A stretch of 64,000 bases of DNA, from positions 699,501 through 763,500 of the forward strand of contig JALJCS010000052.1 in NCBI GenBank assembly GCA_023055355.1. Direction: 5' to 3'. Numbering within the stretch: position 1 is the stretch's first letter; each line of letters starts with the position of its first letter. The notes below the pieces were generated by a model, which was not told the DNA's origin, did no database searches, and saw nothing but the letters and a program-made list of their open reading frames with translations. The stretch comes from Agelaius tricolor. Its lineage: Eukaryota > Chordata > Aves > Passeriformes > Icteridae. Made by a program: the position numbers and the translations under genes. Positions 13,401 to 25,899 of this stretch are shown piece by piece.

Positions 13401-16400
13401 GCCAGCTTTCATCTGATACCCAGACCCTGGGCCAATGACGTCATTTTCAACATGGATAATGCCTCCATTTGTGGCCTCCCGCCCTGACCAATAAGTTGGT
13501 GCCCAGCAAGATACTAGCAATCTTTGCTGGATTGGTCCAAACCTAAAGCTGCCAGTAAGAAGTACCCTGCAAGTCCTTAGAGCCCAAAGGCCTCCTTTCA
13601 TCTGACACCCAGACCCTGGGGAAAGCACTTCTTTCTCCCTTGCAAAATGGCCTCTCTTTGCAGCCATTGGCCCTGGCAAACAGGGCAAGGCCAAGTGAGA
13701 AATTTGCAAACTTTGCTGGATTCCTCCACAACTAAAGCTACCGGCAACTAGGAGCTTGCAAGGCCTTAGGGCCCCAAAGGCCACCTTTCATCTGACACCC
13801 AGACCCTGGAGACATGACTTCAATTTCCCCATGGAAAATTTGGTCAGTTTGAGGCCACTGGGCCTGGCAATCTGCATTGTTCCCTGTGTGAAATTTCCAA
13901 ACTAGGCTGATTTTCGCCAAAACTAAAGCTGCTGGCAACCAGGACCCTGCAAGTCCTTAGGGCCCAAAAAGCCACCTTTCATCTGATACCTGGGCCAATG
14001 ACTTCATTTTCCCCATGGAAAATACCTCCATTTGTGGTCTCTCGCCCTGACCATTTGTGTGGTGCCCAGCAAGACATTTGCAATCTTTGCTGGATTTCTC
14101 CAAATCTAAAGCTGCCAGTAAGTGGTACCCTGCTATTCCTAAGAGCCCCAAAGGGCACCTTTCATCTGAAACCCAGACCCTGGGGAAAGCACTTCTTTTT
14201 CCCATGCAAAATGGCCTCTCTTTGCAGCCATTTGCCCTGACACACAGGGCAGGGCCCAGTGAGAAATTTTTAAACTTGGCTGGACTCCTCCACAAATAAA
14301 GCTGCTGGCAACTAGGAGCTTGCAAGTCCTTAGAGCCCCAAAAGCCACCTTTCATCTGATACCCAGACCCTGGAGACATGACTTCATTTTCCCCAATGGA
14401 AAATGGGGTCAGTTTGAGGCCACTCGGCCTGGCCATCTCCGTCTTTCCCGGTGTAAAATTTACATACTTGGCTGATTTTCTCCAAAACTAAAGCTGCTGG
14501 CAATGATGACCCTGCAAGTCCTTAGGGCCCCAGATACCACCTTTCATCTGATCCCCAGACCCTGGGCCAATGACTTCATTTTCCCCATGGAAAATGGCCT
14601 CCATTTGTGGCCTCCTGCCCTGACCAATAGGTTGGTGCCTAGCAAGACATTTGAAATCTTTGCTGGATTTCTCCAAATCTAAAGCTGCCAGTAAGAAGTA
14701 CCCTGCAAGTCTTTAGAGTCCAAAGGCCTCCTTTCATCGGACACCCAGACCCTGGGGAAAGGACTTCTTTTTCCCATGCAAAATGGCCTTTCTCTGCAGC
14801 CATTTGCCCTGGCACACAGGGCAGTGCCCAGTGAGAAATTTTTAAACTTGGCTGGATTCCTCCACAACTAAAGCTGCTAGCAACTAGGAGCTTGCAAATC
14901 CTTAGAGTCCCAAATGCCACCTTTCATTGATACCCAGACCCTGGAGACATGACTTCATTTTCCCCATGGAAAATGGGGTCAGTTTGAGGCCACTCGGTGT
15001 GGCGACATGTGTCGTTCCCGGTGTGAAATTTGCAAACATGGCTGATTTTCTCCAAAAGTAAAGCTGCTGGCAACCAGGACCCTGCAAGTCCTTAGGGCCC
15101 CAAAAGCCACCTTTCATCTGATATCCAGACCCTGGGCCAATGACTTCATTTTCCCCATGGAAAATGCCTCCATTTGTGGTCTCTCGCCCTGACCATTTGT
15201 GTGGTGCCCAGCAAGACATTTGCAATCTTTGCTGGATGTCTCCAAATCTAAAGCTGCCAGTAAGAAATACCCTGCAAATCCTTAGGGCCCCAAAGGCCTC
15301 CTTTCATCGGACACCCAGACCCTGGGGAAAGGACTTCTTTTTCCCATGGAAAATGGCCACTCTTAACAGACATTTGCCTTGGCACAGAGGGCAGTGCCCA
15401 GTGAGAAATTTGAAATCTTTGCTGGCTTCCTCCACAACTAAAGCTGCCAGCATCTAGGAGCTTGCAAGTCCTTAGAGCCCCAAAAGCCACCTTTCATTGA
15501 TACCCAGACCCTGGAGACGTGACTTCATTCTCCCCATGGAAAATGGGGTCAGTTTGAGGCCACTTGGCCTCGCCATCTGCACCTTCCCCAGTTTGAAATT
15601 TACAAACTTGGCTGATTTTCTCCAAAATTAAAGCTGCTGGCAATGAGGACCCTGCAAGTACTTAGGGCCCCAAAAGCCACCTTTTATCTGATACCCAGAC
15701 CCTGGGCCAATGACTTCATTTTCCCCATGGAAAATGACCTCCATTTGTAGCGTCTCGCCCTGACCAAGAGGGTGGTGCCCAACAAGAAAATTGTAATCTT
15801 TGCAGGATTTCTCCAAATCAGAAGCGGCCAGTAAGAAGTACCCTGCAAGTCCTTAGAGCCCCAAAGGCCACCTTTCATCTGACACCCAGACCCTGGGGAA
15901 AGCACTTCTTTTTCCCATGCAAAATGGCCACTCTTAACAAACATTTGCCTTGGCTCAGAGGGCAGTGCCCAGTGAGAAATTTGCAAACTTGGCTGGTTTC
16001 CTCCACAACTAAAGCTGCCAGCATCTAGGAGCTTGCAAGTCCTTAGAGCCCCAAAAGCCACCTTTCATTGATACCCAGACCCTGGAGAAATTACTTCATT
16101 TTCCCCATGGAAAATGGGGTCAGTTTGAGGCCACTCGTCCATGCCATCTGCATTGTTCCCGGTGTCAAATTTGCAAATTTTGCTGGATTCCTCCACAACT
16201 AAAGCAGCCGGCAGCTAGGAGCTTGCAAGTCCTTAGAGCCCCAAAAGCCTCTTTTCATTGATACCCAGACCCTGGTGACATGACTTCATTTTACCCAAGG
16301 AAAATGGGGTCAGTTTTAGGCCACTCGGCCTGGCCATCTGCATTGTTCCCTGTGTGAAATTTGTAAACTTGGCTGATTTTCTCCAAAAGTAAAGCTGTTG

Positions 16401-19400
16401 GACAACCGGGACCCTGCAAGACCTTATTTCCGCAGATGCTACCTTTCATCTGACACCCAGACCCTGGGCCAATGACTTCATTTTCCCCATGGAAAATGCC
16501 TCCATTTGTGGCCTCTCGCCCTGACCAATAGGGTCGTGCCCAACAAGAAAATTGCAATCTTTGCAGGATTTCTCCAAATCAGAAGCGGCCAGTAAGAAGT
16601 ACCCTGCAAGTCCTTAGAGCCCCAAAGGCCACCTTTCATCTGACACCCAGACCCTGGGGAAAGCACTTCTTTTTCCCTTGCAAAATGGCCTCTCTTTGCA
16701 GCCATTTGCCCTGGCACGCAGGGCAGTGCCCAGTGAGAAATTGGCAAACTTTGCTGGATTCTTCAACATCTAAATCTGCCGGCAACTCGGAGCTTGCAAG
16801 TCCTTAGAGCCCCAAAGGCCACCTTGCATTGATACCCAGACCCTGGAGAAATGACTTCATTTTCCCCAATGGAAAATGGGGTCAGTTTGAGGCCACTGGC
16901 CCTGGCCATCTGCATTGTTCCCTGTGTGAAATTTGAAATCTTTGCTGGATTCCTCCACAACTAAAGCAGCCAGCATCCAGGAGCTTGCAAGTCCTTAGAG
17001 CCCCAAAAGCCACCTTTCATCTGATACCCAGACCCTGGAGACGACTTCATTTTCCCCATGGAAAATGGGGTCAGTTTGAGGCCACTCGGTATGGCGACAT
17101 GCGTCGTTCCCGGTGTGAAATTTCCAAACTTGGCTGATTTTCTCCAAAAGTAAAGCTGCTGGCAACCGGGACCCTGCAAGACCTTATGGCCCCAGATGCC
17201 ACCTTTCCTCTGATACCCAGACCCTGGCCAATGACTTCATTTTCCCCATGGAAAATGGCCTAGTTTTGTGGCCTCCCGCCCTGACCATTTGTGTGGTGCC
17301 CAGCAAGACATTTGAAATCTTTGCTGGACGTCTCCAAATCTAAAGCTGCCAGTAAGAAGTACCCTGCAAGTCCTTAGAGCCCCAAAGGCCACCTTTCATC
17401 TGACACCCAGACCGTGGAGAAATGACTTCATTTTCCCCATAGAAAACTCGCCCTGGCCATCTGCATCGTTCCCGGTGTGAAATTTCCAACCTTGGCTGAT
17501 TTTCTCCAAAAGTAAAGCTGCTGGCAATGAGGACCCTGCAAGTCCTTAGGGCCCCAGATGCCAGCTTTCATCTGATACCCAGAGCCTGGGCCAATGACTT
17601 CATTTTCCCCATGGAAAATGGCCTCCATTTGTGACCTCTCGCCCTGACCAATAGGGTCGTGCCCAGCAGAAAATTGCAATCTTTGCTGGATTTCTCCAAA
17701 TCAGAAGCGGCCAGTAAGAAGTACCCTGCAAGTCCTTAGAGCCCCAAGGGCCACCTTTAATCTGACACCCAGACCCTGGGGAAAGCACTTCTTTTCCCCA
17801 TGCAAAATGGCCTCTCTTTGCAGCCATTTGCCCTGGCACGCAGGGCAGTGCCCAGTGAGAAATTTACAAACTTTGCTGGCTTCCTCCACAACTAAAGCTG
17901 CCGGCAACTAGGAGCTTGCAAGTCCTTAGAGCCCCAAAAGCCACCTTTCATTGATACCCAGACCCTGGAGACATGACTTCATTTTCCCCATGGAAAATGG
18001 GCTCAGTTTGAGGCCACTGGCCCTGGCCATCTGCATCGTTCCCTGTGTGAAATTTGCAAACTTTGCTGATTTTCTCCACAACTAAAGCTGCCAGTAAGTA
18101 GTGCCCTGCAAGTCCTTAGAGCCCCAAAGGCCACCTTTCATTTGATTCGCAGACCCTCGGGAAAGGACTTCTTTTTCTCATGGGAAATGGCCTCCGTTTG
18201 CAGGCACGCACCCTGGCAGAAAGTGGGGAGCCAAGCTAGAATTATGCAATCTTTGCTGATTTTCACAAAAGTAAAGCTGGCAGCAACTAGGACCCTGGAA
18301 GTACTTTGAGCCTCAAATGCCACCTTGAATATATTTCCCAGACCCTGGGTAAAGGATATTTTTCCCATGGAAAATGGCCTCCATTTGTGGCCACTTGGCC
18401 TGGCAGGCAGGGCAGTGCCAAGCGAGAAATTTGCAAACTGTGCTGGATTCTTCCAAAATTAAAGCTGCCAGCAACTAGTACCCTGCAACTCCTTAGAGCC
18501 CCAAAAGCCACCTTTCATCTGATACGCAGACCCTGGGCCAATGACTTCATTTCCCCATGGAAAATAGCCTCCATTTGCGCCGCTCGCCCTGGCCAAGAGG
18601 GTGGTGCCCAGCAAGACATTTGCAATCTTTGCTGGATTTCTCCAAATCAGAAGCGGCCAGTAAGAAGTACCCTGCAAGTCCTTAGAGCCCCAAAGGCCAC
18701 CTTTCATCTGACACCCAGACCCTGGGGAAAGCACTTCTTTTTCCCTTGCAAAATGGCCTCTCTTTGCAGCCATTTGCCCTGGCACACAGGGCAGTGCCCA
18801 GTGAGAAATTGGCAAACTTTGCTGGATTCTTCAACATCTAAATCTGCCGGCAACTCGGAGCTTGCAAGTCCTTAGAGCCCCAAAGGCCACCTTGCATTGA
18901 TACCCAGACCCTGGAGAAATGACTTCATTTTCCCCAATGGAAAATGGGGTCAGTTTGAGGCCACTGGCCCTGGCCATCTGCATTGTTCCCTGTGTGAAAT
19001 TTGCAAATTCTGCTGATTTTCTCCAAAACTAAAGCTGCTGGCAACGAGGAGCCTGCAACTCCTTAGGGTCCGAAACATCACCTCTCTGCTGATACCCAAA
19101 TCATGGGGAAATTACTTCTTTTTCCAGTATAAATGGTATCCCTTTCTCAGGATTGCAAGTTCTTACAGCTCCAAAGATCTCTTATAAACTGATCCCCAGA
19201 CCCTGGGGAAATGACATCTATTTCCCCTGGAAAATGGCCTTCGTTTTCGGATACTCAAGATAGCCAACAAGGGGTTGAGAAAGTTCAAACTTGGCAAACA
19301 GAGCTAGATTTCTCCAAAGCTAAAGCTGTCAGCATCTAGGACCCAGCAAGTCCTTTGACCCTGAAAGGCCACCTTTCATCTGAGTCCCAGACCCTGGGGA

Positions 19401-20976
19401 AATGACTTCTCTTTTCCATGAAAAATGGCGTCCGTTTGCAGACACTAGCACTCACTCTCTGGAGGACACAGGACGTTAAAATAGCAAACTGAGCTGGATT
19501 ACTCTAAACCTAAAGCTGCCAGCAACTAGGACTGTGAAAGTCATTAGAGCCCCAAAGGCCACCTTTCAACTGAGACCCAGACCCTGGGGAAATGACTTCC
19601 TCTTCCCATGGAATATGGCCTCTGTTTCTGGCCACTCACCCCGGTTGAAAGTGCCCTGCCAGGCTAGCAATTGGCCAACTTTGCTGGATTTCTCCAAAGC
19701 TAAAGCAGCCAGCAGCTAGGACCCTGCAAGTCTGTAGAGCCCCAAATGCTACATTTCCTCTGATCCCAAGCCATTGGGCCTCTTATAAACCGATCCCCAG
19801 AACCTGGGGAAATGACTTCTATTACCCCTGGAAAATTGCCTCAGTTTGTGGACACTCACGATGGGGCATGGCCAAGCTCGAAATTGGCAAACATTTCCAG
19901 ATCTCGTAAAAAGTAAAGCTGCTGGAAACTAGGACCCTTCAAGTCCTTAGAGCGCCAAAGGCCACCTTTCATCTGTTCCCGCGACCCTGGGGAAAGGACT
20001 TCTCTTTCCCATGAAAAATGGCCACCATTTGTGGCCACTCAACCTGGTTGACAGTGCGGTGCCAGGCTACCAATTGGTAAACGTTGCTGGATTTTTCCAA
20101 AGCTAAAGCTGCCAGCAACGAGGACCCTGCATGTCCTTAGAGCCCCAATAGCTTCTTATGAACTGATCCCGAGACCCTGGGGAAATTACTTCTTTTTCTC
20201 GTGGAATTTGGCTTCCGTTTGTGGATACCCACAATAGCTGACAAGGGGTGGCCAAGCTCAAATTTGCCAAACTGAACTTGATTTCTCCAAAGCTAAAGCT
20301 GTCAGCATCTAGGACCCAGCAAGTCCTTAGACCCCGAAAGGCCACCTTTCATCTGCGACCTAGACCCTGGGGAAAGGACTTCTCTTTCCCATGAAAAATG
20401 GCATCCGTTTGCAGACACTGGCACTTGGTCTCTGGAGGATGCATAGTGTGAAATTGGCAAACTGAGCTGGATTACTCCAAAACTAAAGCTGTCAGCAACT
20501 AGGACGCAGCAAGTTCTTAGACCGCGAAAGGCCACCTTTCATCTGAGACCCAGACCCTGGGGAAAATACTTCTTCTTCCCATGGAATATGGCCTCGGTTT
20601 GTGATCACTCACACTGGTTGACAGTGTAGTGCCAAGCTGGAAATTTGCAAACTTTGCTGGATTTTTCCAAAGTTAAAGCTGCCAGCAACAAGGACCCTGC
20701 AAGTCCTTAGAGCCCCAAAGGCCACCTTTTATCTGAGACGCAGACACTGGGGAAATGACTTCTTTTTCGCATGGAATATGGCCTCCATTTATGGCCATTC
20801 ACCCTGGTTGATAGAGAGGTGCCAGGCTAGCAATTGGCAAGTTTGCTGGATTTTTCCAAAGCTAAAGCAGCCAGCAACGAGGACCCTGCATTTCCTTAGA
20901 GCCCCAAAGGCCTCTTATAAACTGATCCCCAGACCCTGGGGAAATGACTTCTTTTTCCCATGGAATATGGCCTCCA
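10415..20976 (+). repeat. About 190-bp satellite array, block 1 (about 55 monomers)
   Basis: Head-to-tail monomers of about 189-193 bp. Landmarks recur in order: ACCCTGCAAGTCCTTAGAG, then CCACCTTTCATCTGATACCC, AGACCCTGGGGAAA, a CCATGG-centred dyad, GAGGCCACTCGCCCTG, GAAATTGGCAAACTTTGCTG and CTCCAAAACTAAAGCTGCC. Monomers differ by perhaps 10-25%, and some by less. All have the same orientation. The many open frames in this block repeat the same peptide phrases and reflect the 190-bp period, not genes. The length resembles the 191-bp satellite described from zebra finch, but identity with it could not be checked. Confidence 0.95.
12900..19010 (+). repeat. Three-monomer higher-order repeat (about 570 bp) inside the satellite
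   Basis: Three monomer types alternate. Type A carries GCCAGTAAGAAGTACCCTGC, type B carries AACTAGGAGCTTGCAAGTCC after CCTCCACAACTAAAG, and type C carries GCTGGCAA before GAGGACCCTGC after GATTTTCTCCAAAA. Type A landmarks start at 12982, 13551, 14114, 14687, 15256 and 15827, spacings of 563-573 bp, or three monomers. After that the order is disturbed: 16588 and 17348 are four monomers on, and 17710 and 18090 are two. Monomers outside this zone are more mixed. Confidence 0.85.
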
Positions 20977-21911
20977 AGACAAGCTAGGACGGAGATATGG
21001 AGCTCTCTGAAGCTGCACTCTGCTCCTGGGTGTCTTTTGGCTGTAGTCATTCTCCGGAGAGCACCGCGACCAGCACTATGCTCTGAGCATGACGAAGTCT
21101 CTTCTTTTCCTCCGGGCGACGGAGAACGTGACACCATCCAAGAGACCAAGAACGGAGCCACACAACTCTGGTACTGTGGGCGCAGCTTTCAATCTGAGGA
21201 AGAGTAGTATCTTACTACTCTCCTGCCATTTCCATTCACATTAACATTTGAATAGAAGGAGTTTTGGACAACTTTCCTCTCCTTCTTGCTAAACACTATG
21301 CAGCCCTCTCTGGAAGCTCTAGGCCAAGATCGGGGGACGTATTATGTACTGGCACAGTTTCTTCGTGCAAGACATAGTGGATAAGCTTTTCGCTTAAATA
21401 TTGGCAACAATAGATGGAGAATACAGAGGCACGGAGCTCTCCGAAGCTAAGTGCCCATCCCGGGCATCTTTCGGCAGAAGCTGCGCTCCGGAGTGCACCG
21501 CGACCGGCACAATGCTCTGTGTGCAAAGAAGCCGCTTCTTCGCCTCCAGGGAACGGAGAAAGTGGCACCTTATGAGAAGTGAAGAACGAAGCCGCACAAA
21601 ACCGGGATTGTGTGCACAGCTTTCAAACTGAGAGAGGACAGTACCTTAATACTCTCCTCTCTTTTACATTCATATTCACATTGGCATGAAAGGAGTTCCA
21701 AAACAACTTTCTTTTGCTTCTTGCTAAACACTCTGCAGTCCTCTGTAGAAATTCTATGGACAGATCGAGGGATGTTTTCTGTGCTGGCATAGTTTATCCT
21801 TGCGAGACATAGTGGAAAATCTTATCGCTAAGATGCATACGACAAGAGATGCAAAACACGGAGATATGTATCTCTCTGAAGCGACAAGCCAGAGCCAGGC
21901 GTGTTTTGGCA
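20977..21911 (+). repeat. About 434-bp tandem repeat (about two copies) breaking the satellite
   Basis: The satellite stops inside a monomer after ATGGCCTCC and resumes at GGCGGCACCATGTTAG. The roughly 930 bp between is unrelated to the 190-bp unit. It contains two copies of a unit of about 434 bp plus the start of a third. The landmark GGAGCTCTCTGAAGC or its variant starts at 20999, 21433 and 21868. Other shared phrases include CACCGCGACC and CAAGACATAGTGGA. The two copies look about 75-80% alike. No coding potential was recognised. Confidence 0.85.
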
Positions 21912-23785
21912 AAGAGTAGGCGGCACCATGTTAGAAATTAGAAAACTTTGCTGGATTTCTCTCAACTAAAGCTGCGAGTAACTAGGACCCGGCAAGTCCT
22001 TAGAGCCACAAAAATCACCTTTCAACTGATACCCAGACCCAGAGGAAAGGACTTCTTTTTTTCTATTGGAAATGACCTCCATTTGAGGCCACTCGCCCTG
22101 TCCGACATGGCAGTGGCAAGCACGGAATTGGCAAACTTTGCTGGATTATTCCAAAACTAAAGCTGCCAGCAACTAGGACCCTGCATGTATATAGAGCCCC
22201 AAAGGCCATCATTCATCTAAAACGAAGATGCTGGGGAGAGGACTTCTTTTTCCCATGCAAAATGGCCTCCGTTTGCGGCCACTTGTCCTGACCGACACGG
22301 TGGCGACAGGATAAAAATTGGCAAACTTTGCTGGATTTCTCCAAAACTAAATCTGCCAGCCTGCAAGTCCTTAGAGCCCCAAAGACCACCTTTAAGCTGA
22401 TACCCAGACCCTGGGGAAATGACTTCTTTTTCCCAGAGAAAATTGCCTCTGTTTGGGGCAACTTGCCCTGTCTGACAGGGAGGTGCCAAGCTCGAAATTG
22501 GGAAAACTTTGGTGTATTTCTCCAAAACTAAAGCTGCCAGCAACTAGGACCCTGCAAGTCCTTAGAGCCCCAAACGTCACATTCCAACTGATACCCAGAC
22601 CCTAGGGAAAGGATTTCTTTTTCCCACAGGAAATCACCTTGGTTTCTAGCCACAGGATAGAGCAGGCGACAGGATAGAAATTGGGAAACTTTACTGGATT
22701 CCTCCAAAATTGAAGCTGCCGGCACTAGGACCCTGCAAGGCTTTAGAGCACCAAAGGCCACCTTTCAACTGATACCCAGACCCTGAGGAAAGGAGTTTTG
22801 TTCCACATGGGAAATGGCCTCTCTTTGCACCCACTCTCCCTTCTGACAGGGTGGTGTAAAGCTCGAAATTGGCAAACTTTGATGGATTTCTCCAAAACAA
22901 AACCTGCCAGCAACTAGGACCCTGCAAGTCCTTAGAGCCCCAAGACCACCAGTCATTGCATACCAAGGGGAGCGGACTTCTTTATCCCATGGAAAATGTC
23001 CTCGGTTTTTGGCCACTCACCTTGACTGACAGGGCGGCACCAGGTTAGAAATTGGGAAACTTTGCTGGATTTCTCCAAAACTAAAGCTGCCAGCAACTAG
23101 GCCCTTGCAAGGCCACAGAGACTCAAAGGCCACCTTTCATCTGATACCCAGACCAGAGGAAAGGACTTCTTTTTTCTATTGGAAATGGCCTCCGTTTGAG
23201 GCCACTCGCCCTGACTGACAGGGCAGCACCAGGTTAGTAATTGTCAAACTTTGCTTGATTACTCCAAATCTAAAGCAGCCAGCAACGAGGACCCCACATG
23301 TCCTTAGAGCCCCAAAGGCCAGCTTTCAACTGATACCGAGACCCTGGGGAAAGGACTTTTTTTTCCCATGGGAAATGGCCTCCGTTTGCAGCATCTCATC
23401 CTGACTGACAGGGTGGCACCTGGTTGGAAATTTGGTTAACTTTGCTGGATTTCTCCAAAACTAAAGCTGCCAGGAAACAGGATCCAGCAAGGCTGCAGAG
23501 CCTCCAACGCCACCTTTTAACTGATGCCGAGACCTTGGGGAAAGGACTTATTTTTCCTTTAGGAAATGGCCTCCGTTTGCAGCATCTCATCCTGACCGAC
23601 AGGGCGGCGCCTGGTTGGAAATTTGGTGAACTTTGCTGAATTTCTCCAAAACTAAAGCTGCCATCAACTAGGACCCTGCAAGTTCATAGAGCCCCAAAGG
23701 CCACCTTTCATCTGATACCTAGACTCTGGGGAAATTACTCTTTTTTTCCTATGTAAAATTGCCTCTGTTTGAGGCCACTTGCCCA
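21912..23785 (+). repeat. Satellite array, block 2 (about 10 monomers)
   Basis: The same monomer family and orientation as block 1, without the A-B-C higher-order pattern. It ends abruptly at about 23,785 in the GAGGCCACTTGCCC part of a monomer, directly against the broken end of ERV element A. A 184-codon minus-strand open frame crosses that junction and is therefore a chimera of ERV and satellite. Confidence 0.93.
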
Positions 23786-25437
23786 GGTGGAACTTCGGCC
23801 GCTTTTTCTTCAATGTCCAGGGCCAGCTGACCACCTTTGAGTTCTGCCAGTTGACTTGATCCACCTTGTCCTTCAGTGGCCTCTGCGACCTGCCATGTGG
23901 GGCTCCATATGGCTGCTTTCAACTTCTGGTTCATCCCTAAGATGCGACAGGAACTGTCAGTGAAAAGAACATAGCGCCTTTCCTCTGGTGGCCTTTGGTT
24001 ATAGGGAGAAGCCTCTTCAGCCCATGTCACTGGTTCCTGTCCTTCATCTGTGACACCAAAATTCTCACCTTCGGGCCAATTTGTAATTACCTCCAAAATC
24101 CCAGGGCAATTCAGTTTCCCTATATGGGCGTGCTGGGTGATAAGAGCAATCCAGTTGCTCCATGTAGCACTGGTGGCATGGTGAGTGGAAGGAACCTTGC
24201 CTTTGAACATCCACCCCAGCACCGGTAGTCGGGGTGCTGGGAGGAGTTGTGCTTCTGTACCAATCACCTCTGAGGTGTCTTGGACTCCTCCATAGGGAGC
24301 CAAGATTTCTTTCTCTGTTGAAGTGTATTTGGCTTCAGAGCCTCTGTAGCTTCAACTCCAAAATCCTAGTGGTCGACCCCGAGTCTCCCCAGGCACCTTC
24401 TGCCAAAGGCTCCAGGACAAACCATGGTTCCTGGCTGCAGAGTAGAGCAGGTTCTTCACCTCTGGTCCCATCCTGACTGGGTCAAGAGCTACTGCATGAG
24501 CGATCTCCTGCTTGATCTGGACAAAGGCTTGTTGCTGCTCAGGGCACCAGTGGAAATTGGTCTTCTCGTGGGTGACTGGGTAAAGAGGGCTCACCATCTG
24601 ACTGTACTCAGGAATGTGCATCCTCCAAAAGCCTATGGCACCTAGGAAAGCTTGTATCTCCTCCTTATTGGTGGTGGAGACATAGCTGTGATCTTGTTGA
24701 TGACATCTGTAGGAATCTGATGCTGTCCATCTTGCCACTTTACTCCTAGGAACTGAATCTCATGAACTGGTCCCTTTACTTTGCTCTTTTTAATGGCGAA
24801 ACCAGCTCCCAGGAGGATTTGCATGATTCCCTCCTTTTTCAAACACTTCTGTGGCTGTGTTCCCCCACACAATGATGTCATCAATATACTGTAGGTGTTC
24901 TGGAGCCTCACTCTTTTTCAGTGCAGTCTGGATCAGTCCATGGCAGATGGTAGGACTGTGCTTCTGTCCCTGGGGCAGTCAGTTCCAGGTATACTGCACT
25001 CCCCTCCATGTGAAAGCAAACTGAGGCCTGCATTCTGCTGCCAGAGGAATGGAGAAAAATGCATTGGCAATGTCTATAGTGGCGTACCACCACGCTGCCT
25101 TGGACTCAAGCTCATACTGGAGTTCTAATATGTCTGGAACAGCAGCGGTCAGTGGTGGAGTCACTTCATTCAATGCACAGACCACAGTCTACAGTCCACA
25201 GTCCACTGACAACAGTCAATCTCCATTCAATGCACAGTCCACAGTCAATCCTCATTCCCCTTTAGATTTGCACACAGGTCAAATGGGGCTGTTGAAGGGT
25301 GAGTGGGTTTGGCTGACCACCTCTTGGCTCTCCAGCTCTTGGATCATCTTATGGATGGGAATCACAGCATCTCGAGTGGTTCTATACTGTTGATGATGCA
25401 CTGTGGAAGTGGCTATTGATACGGTTGCTCTTCTCCC
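23786..25437 (-). pseudogene. pol: ERV element A: pol (reverse transcriptase and RNase H), truncated
   Basis: Minus-strand remnants of an ERVL-like pol. Reverse-transcriptase sequence runs from about 25,437 to 24,640, with the YIDD active-site box near 24,880. It is followed by the thumb/connection region and an RNase H start with an FTDSS motif near 23,960. The catalytic box and the downstream segment lie in different frames, so at least one frameshift is present; there are also stops. The RNase H is cut by the satellite at about 23,785, and no integrase or env of this element remains. The product would have copied the viral RNA, but this copy cannot make it. Confidence 0.85.
25178..25262. 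repeat. Short CAGTCCACAGT minisatellite within element A pol
   Basis: Irregular repeats of ACAGTCCACAGTC and CAATGCACAG interrupt the reverse-transcriptase remnant of element A. The phrase CATTCAATGCACAG occurs twice, about 50 bp apart. The expansion appears to add sequence not expected in pol. Confidence 0.65.
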
Positions 25438-25447
25438 TTCAGAAGTC

Positions 25448-25822
25448 CTACTGTAGATGGATTTTCGGATACTCCAGGCAAGGGGTGTTCAATTGCTGGA
25501 TGCGCTCTGTCACTACAGCCGCTATCCCAAATGCCCACCTGAGTTCCTTTGGGTCTTTGAAATACCCTCTTTGGAGGTAATCTAGGCCCAAGATACATGG
25601 GGCCTCTGGGCCAGTCACAATAGGATGTTTCTTCCACTCATTTCCAGTCAGGCTCACATCAGCTTCCACCGAAGTGAAATCCTGGGATCCCCCTGTCACA
25701 CCAGCAATAGAAACAGACTCTGTCTCCACAAGTCTCGATGGGATTAATGTGCATTGAGCACCAGTATCTACCAAAGCTTTATATTCTTGTGGTTCCGATG
25801 TGCCAGGCCAACGAATCGACAC
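25448..25822 (-). pseudogene. pro: ERV element A: protease
   Basis: A minus-strand segment of about 124 codons with the retroviral aspartic-protease signature VDTGAQCTL near its start and a GPEAPCILGLDYL segment later, corresponding to the conserved ILG region before the C-terminus. In an active element the enzyme cleaves Gag and Gag-Pol during maturation. This stretch is open, but its flanks (gag and RT) are broken. It is clearly homologous to the plus-strand protease remnant at 38,282-38,672. Confidence 0.88.
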
Positions 25823-25899
25823 AGTCCAGAAAACACCGTTTTCCCTAGCCTCTACCTGGCTAGAGGCAAGGCATCTCTAAGCCTGGTTATCCTTCTTCC

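Noticed and set aside
10344..20987. Dozens of open frames of 60-189 codons with shared peptide phrases across the satellite
   Set aside because: They recur every 190 bp or so in all frames and on both strands, following the satellite period. No start context, splice pattern or domain supports them as genes.
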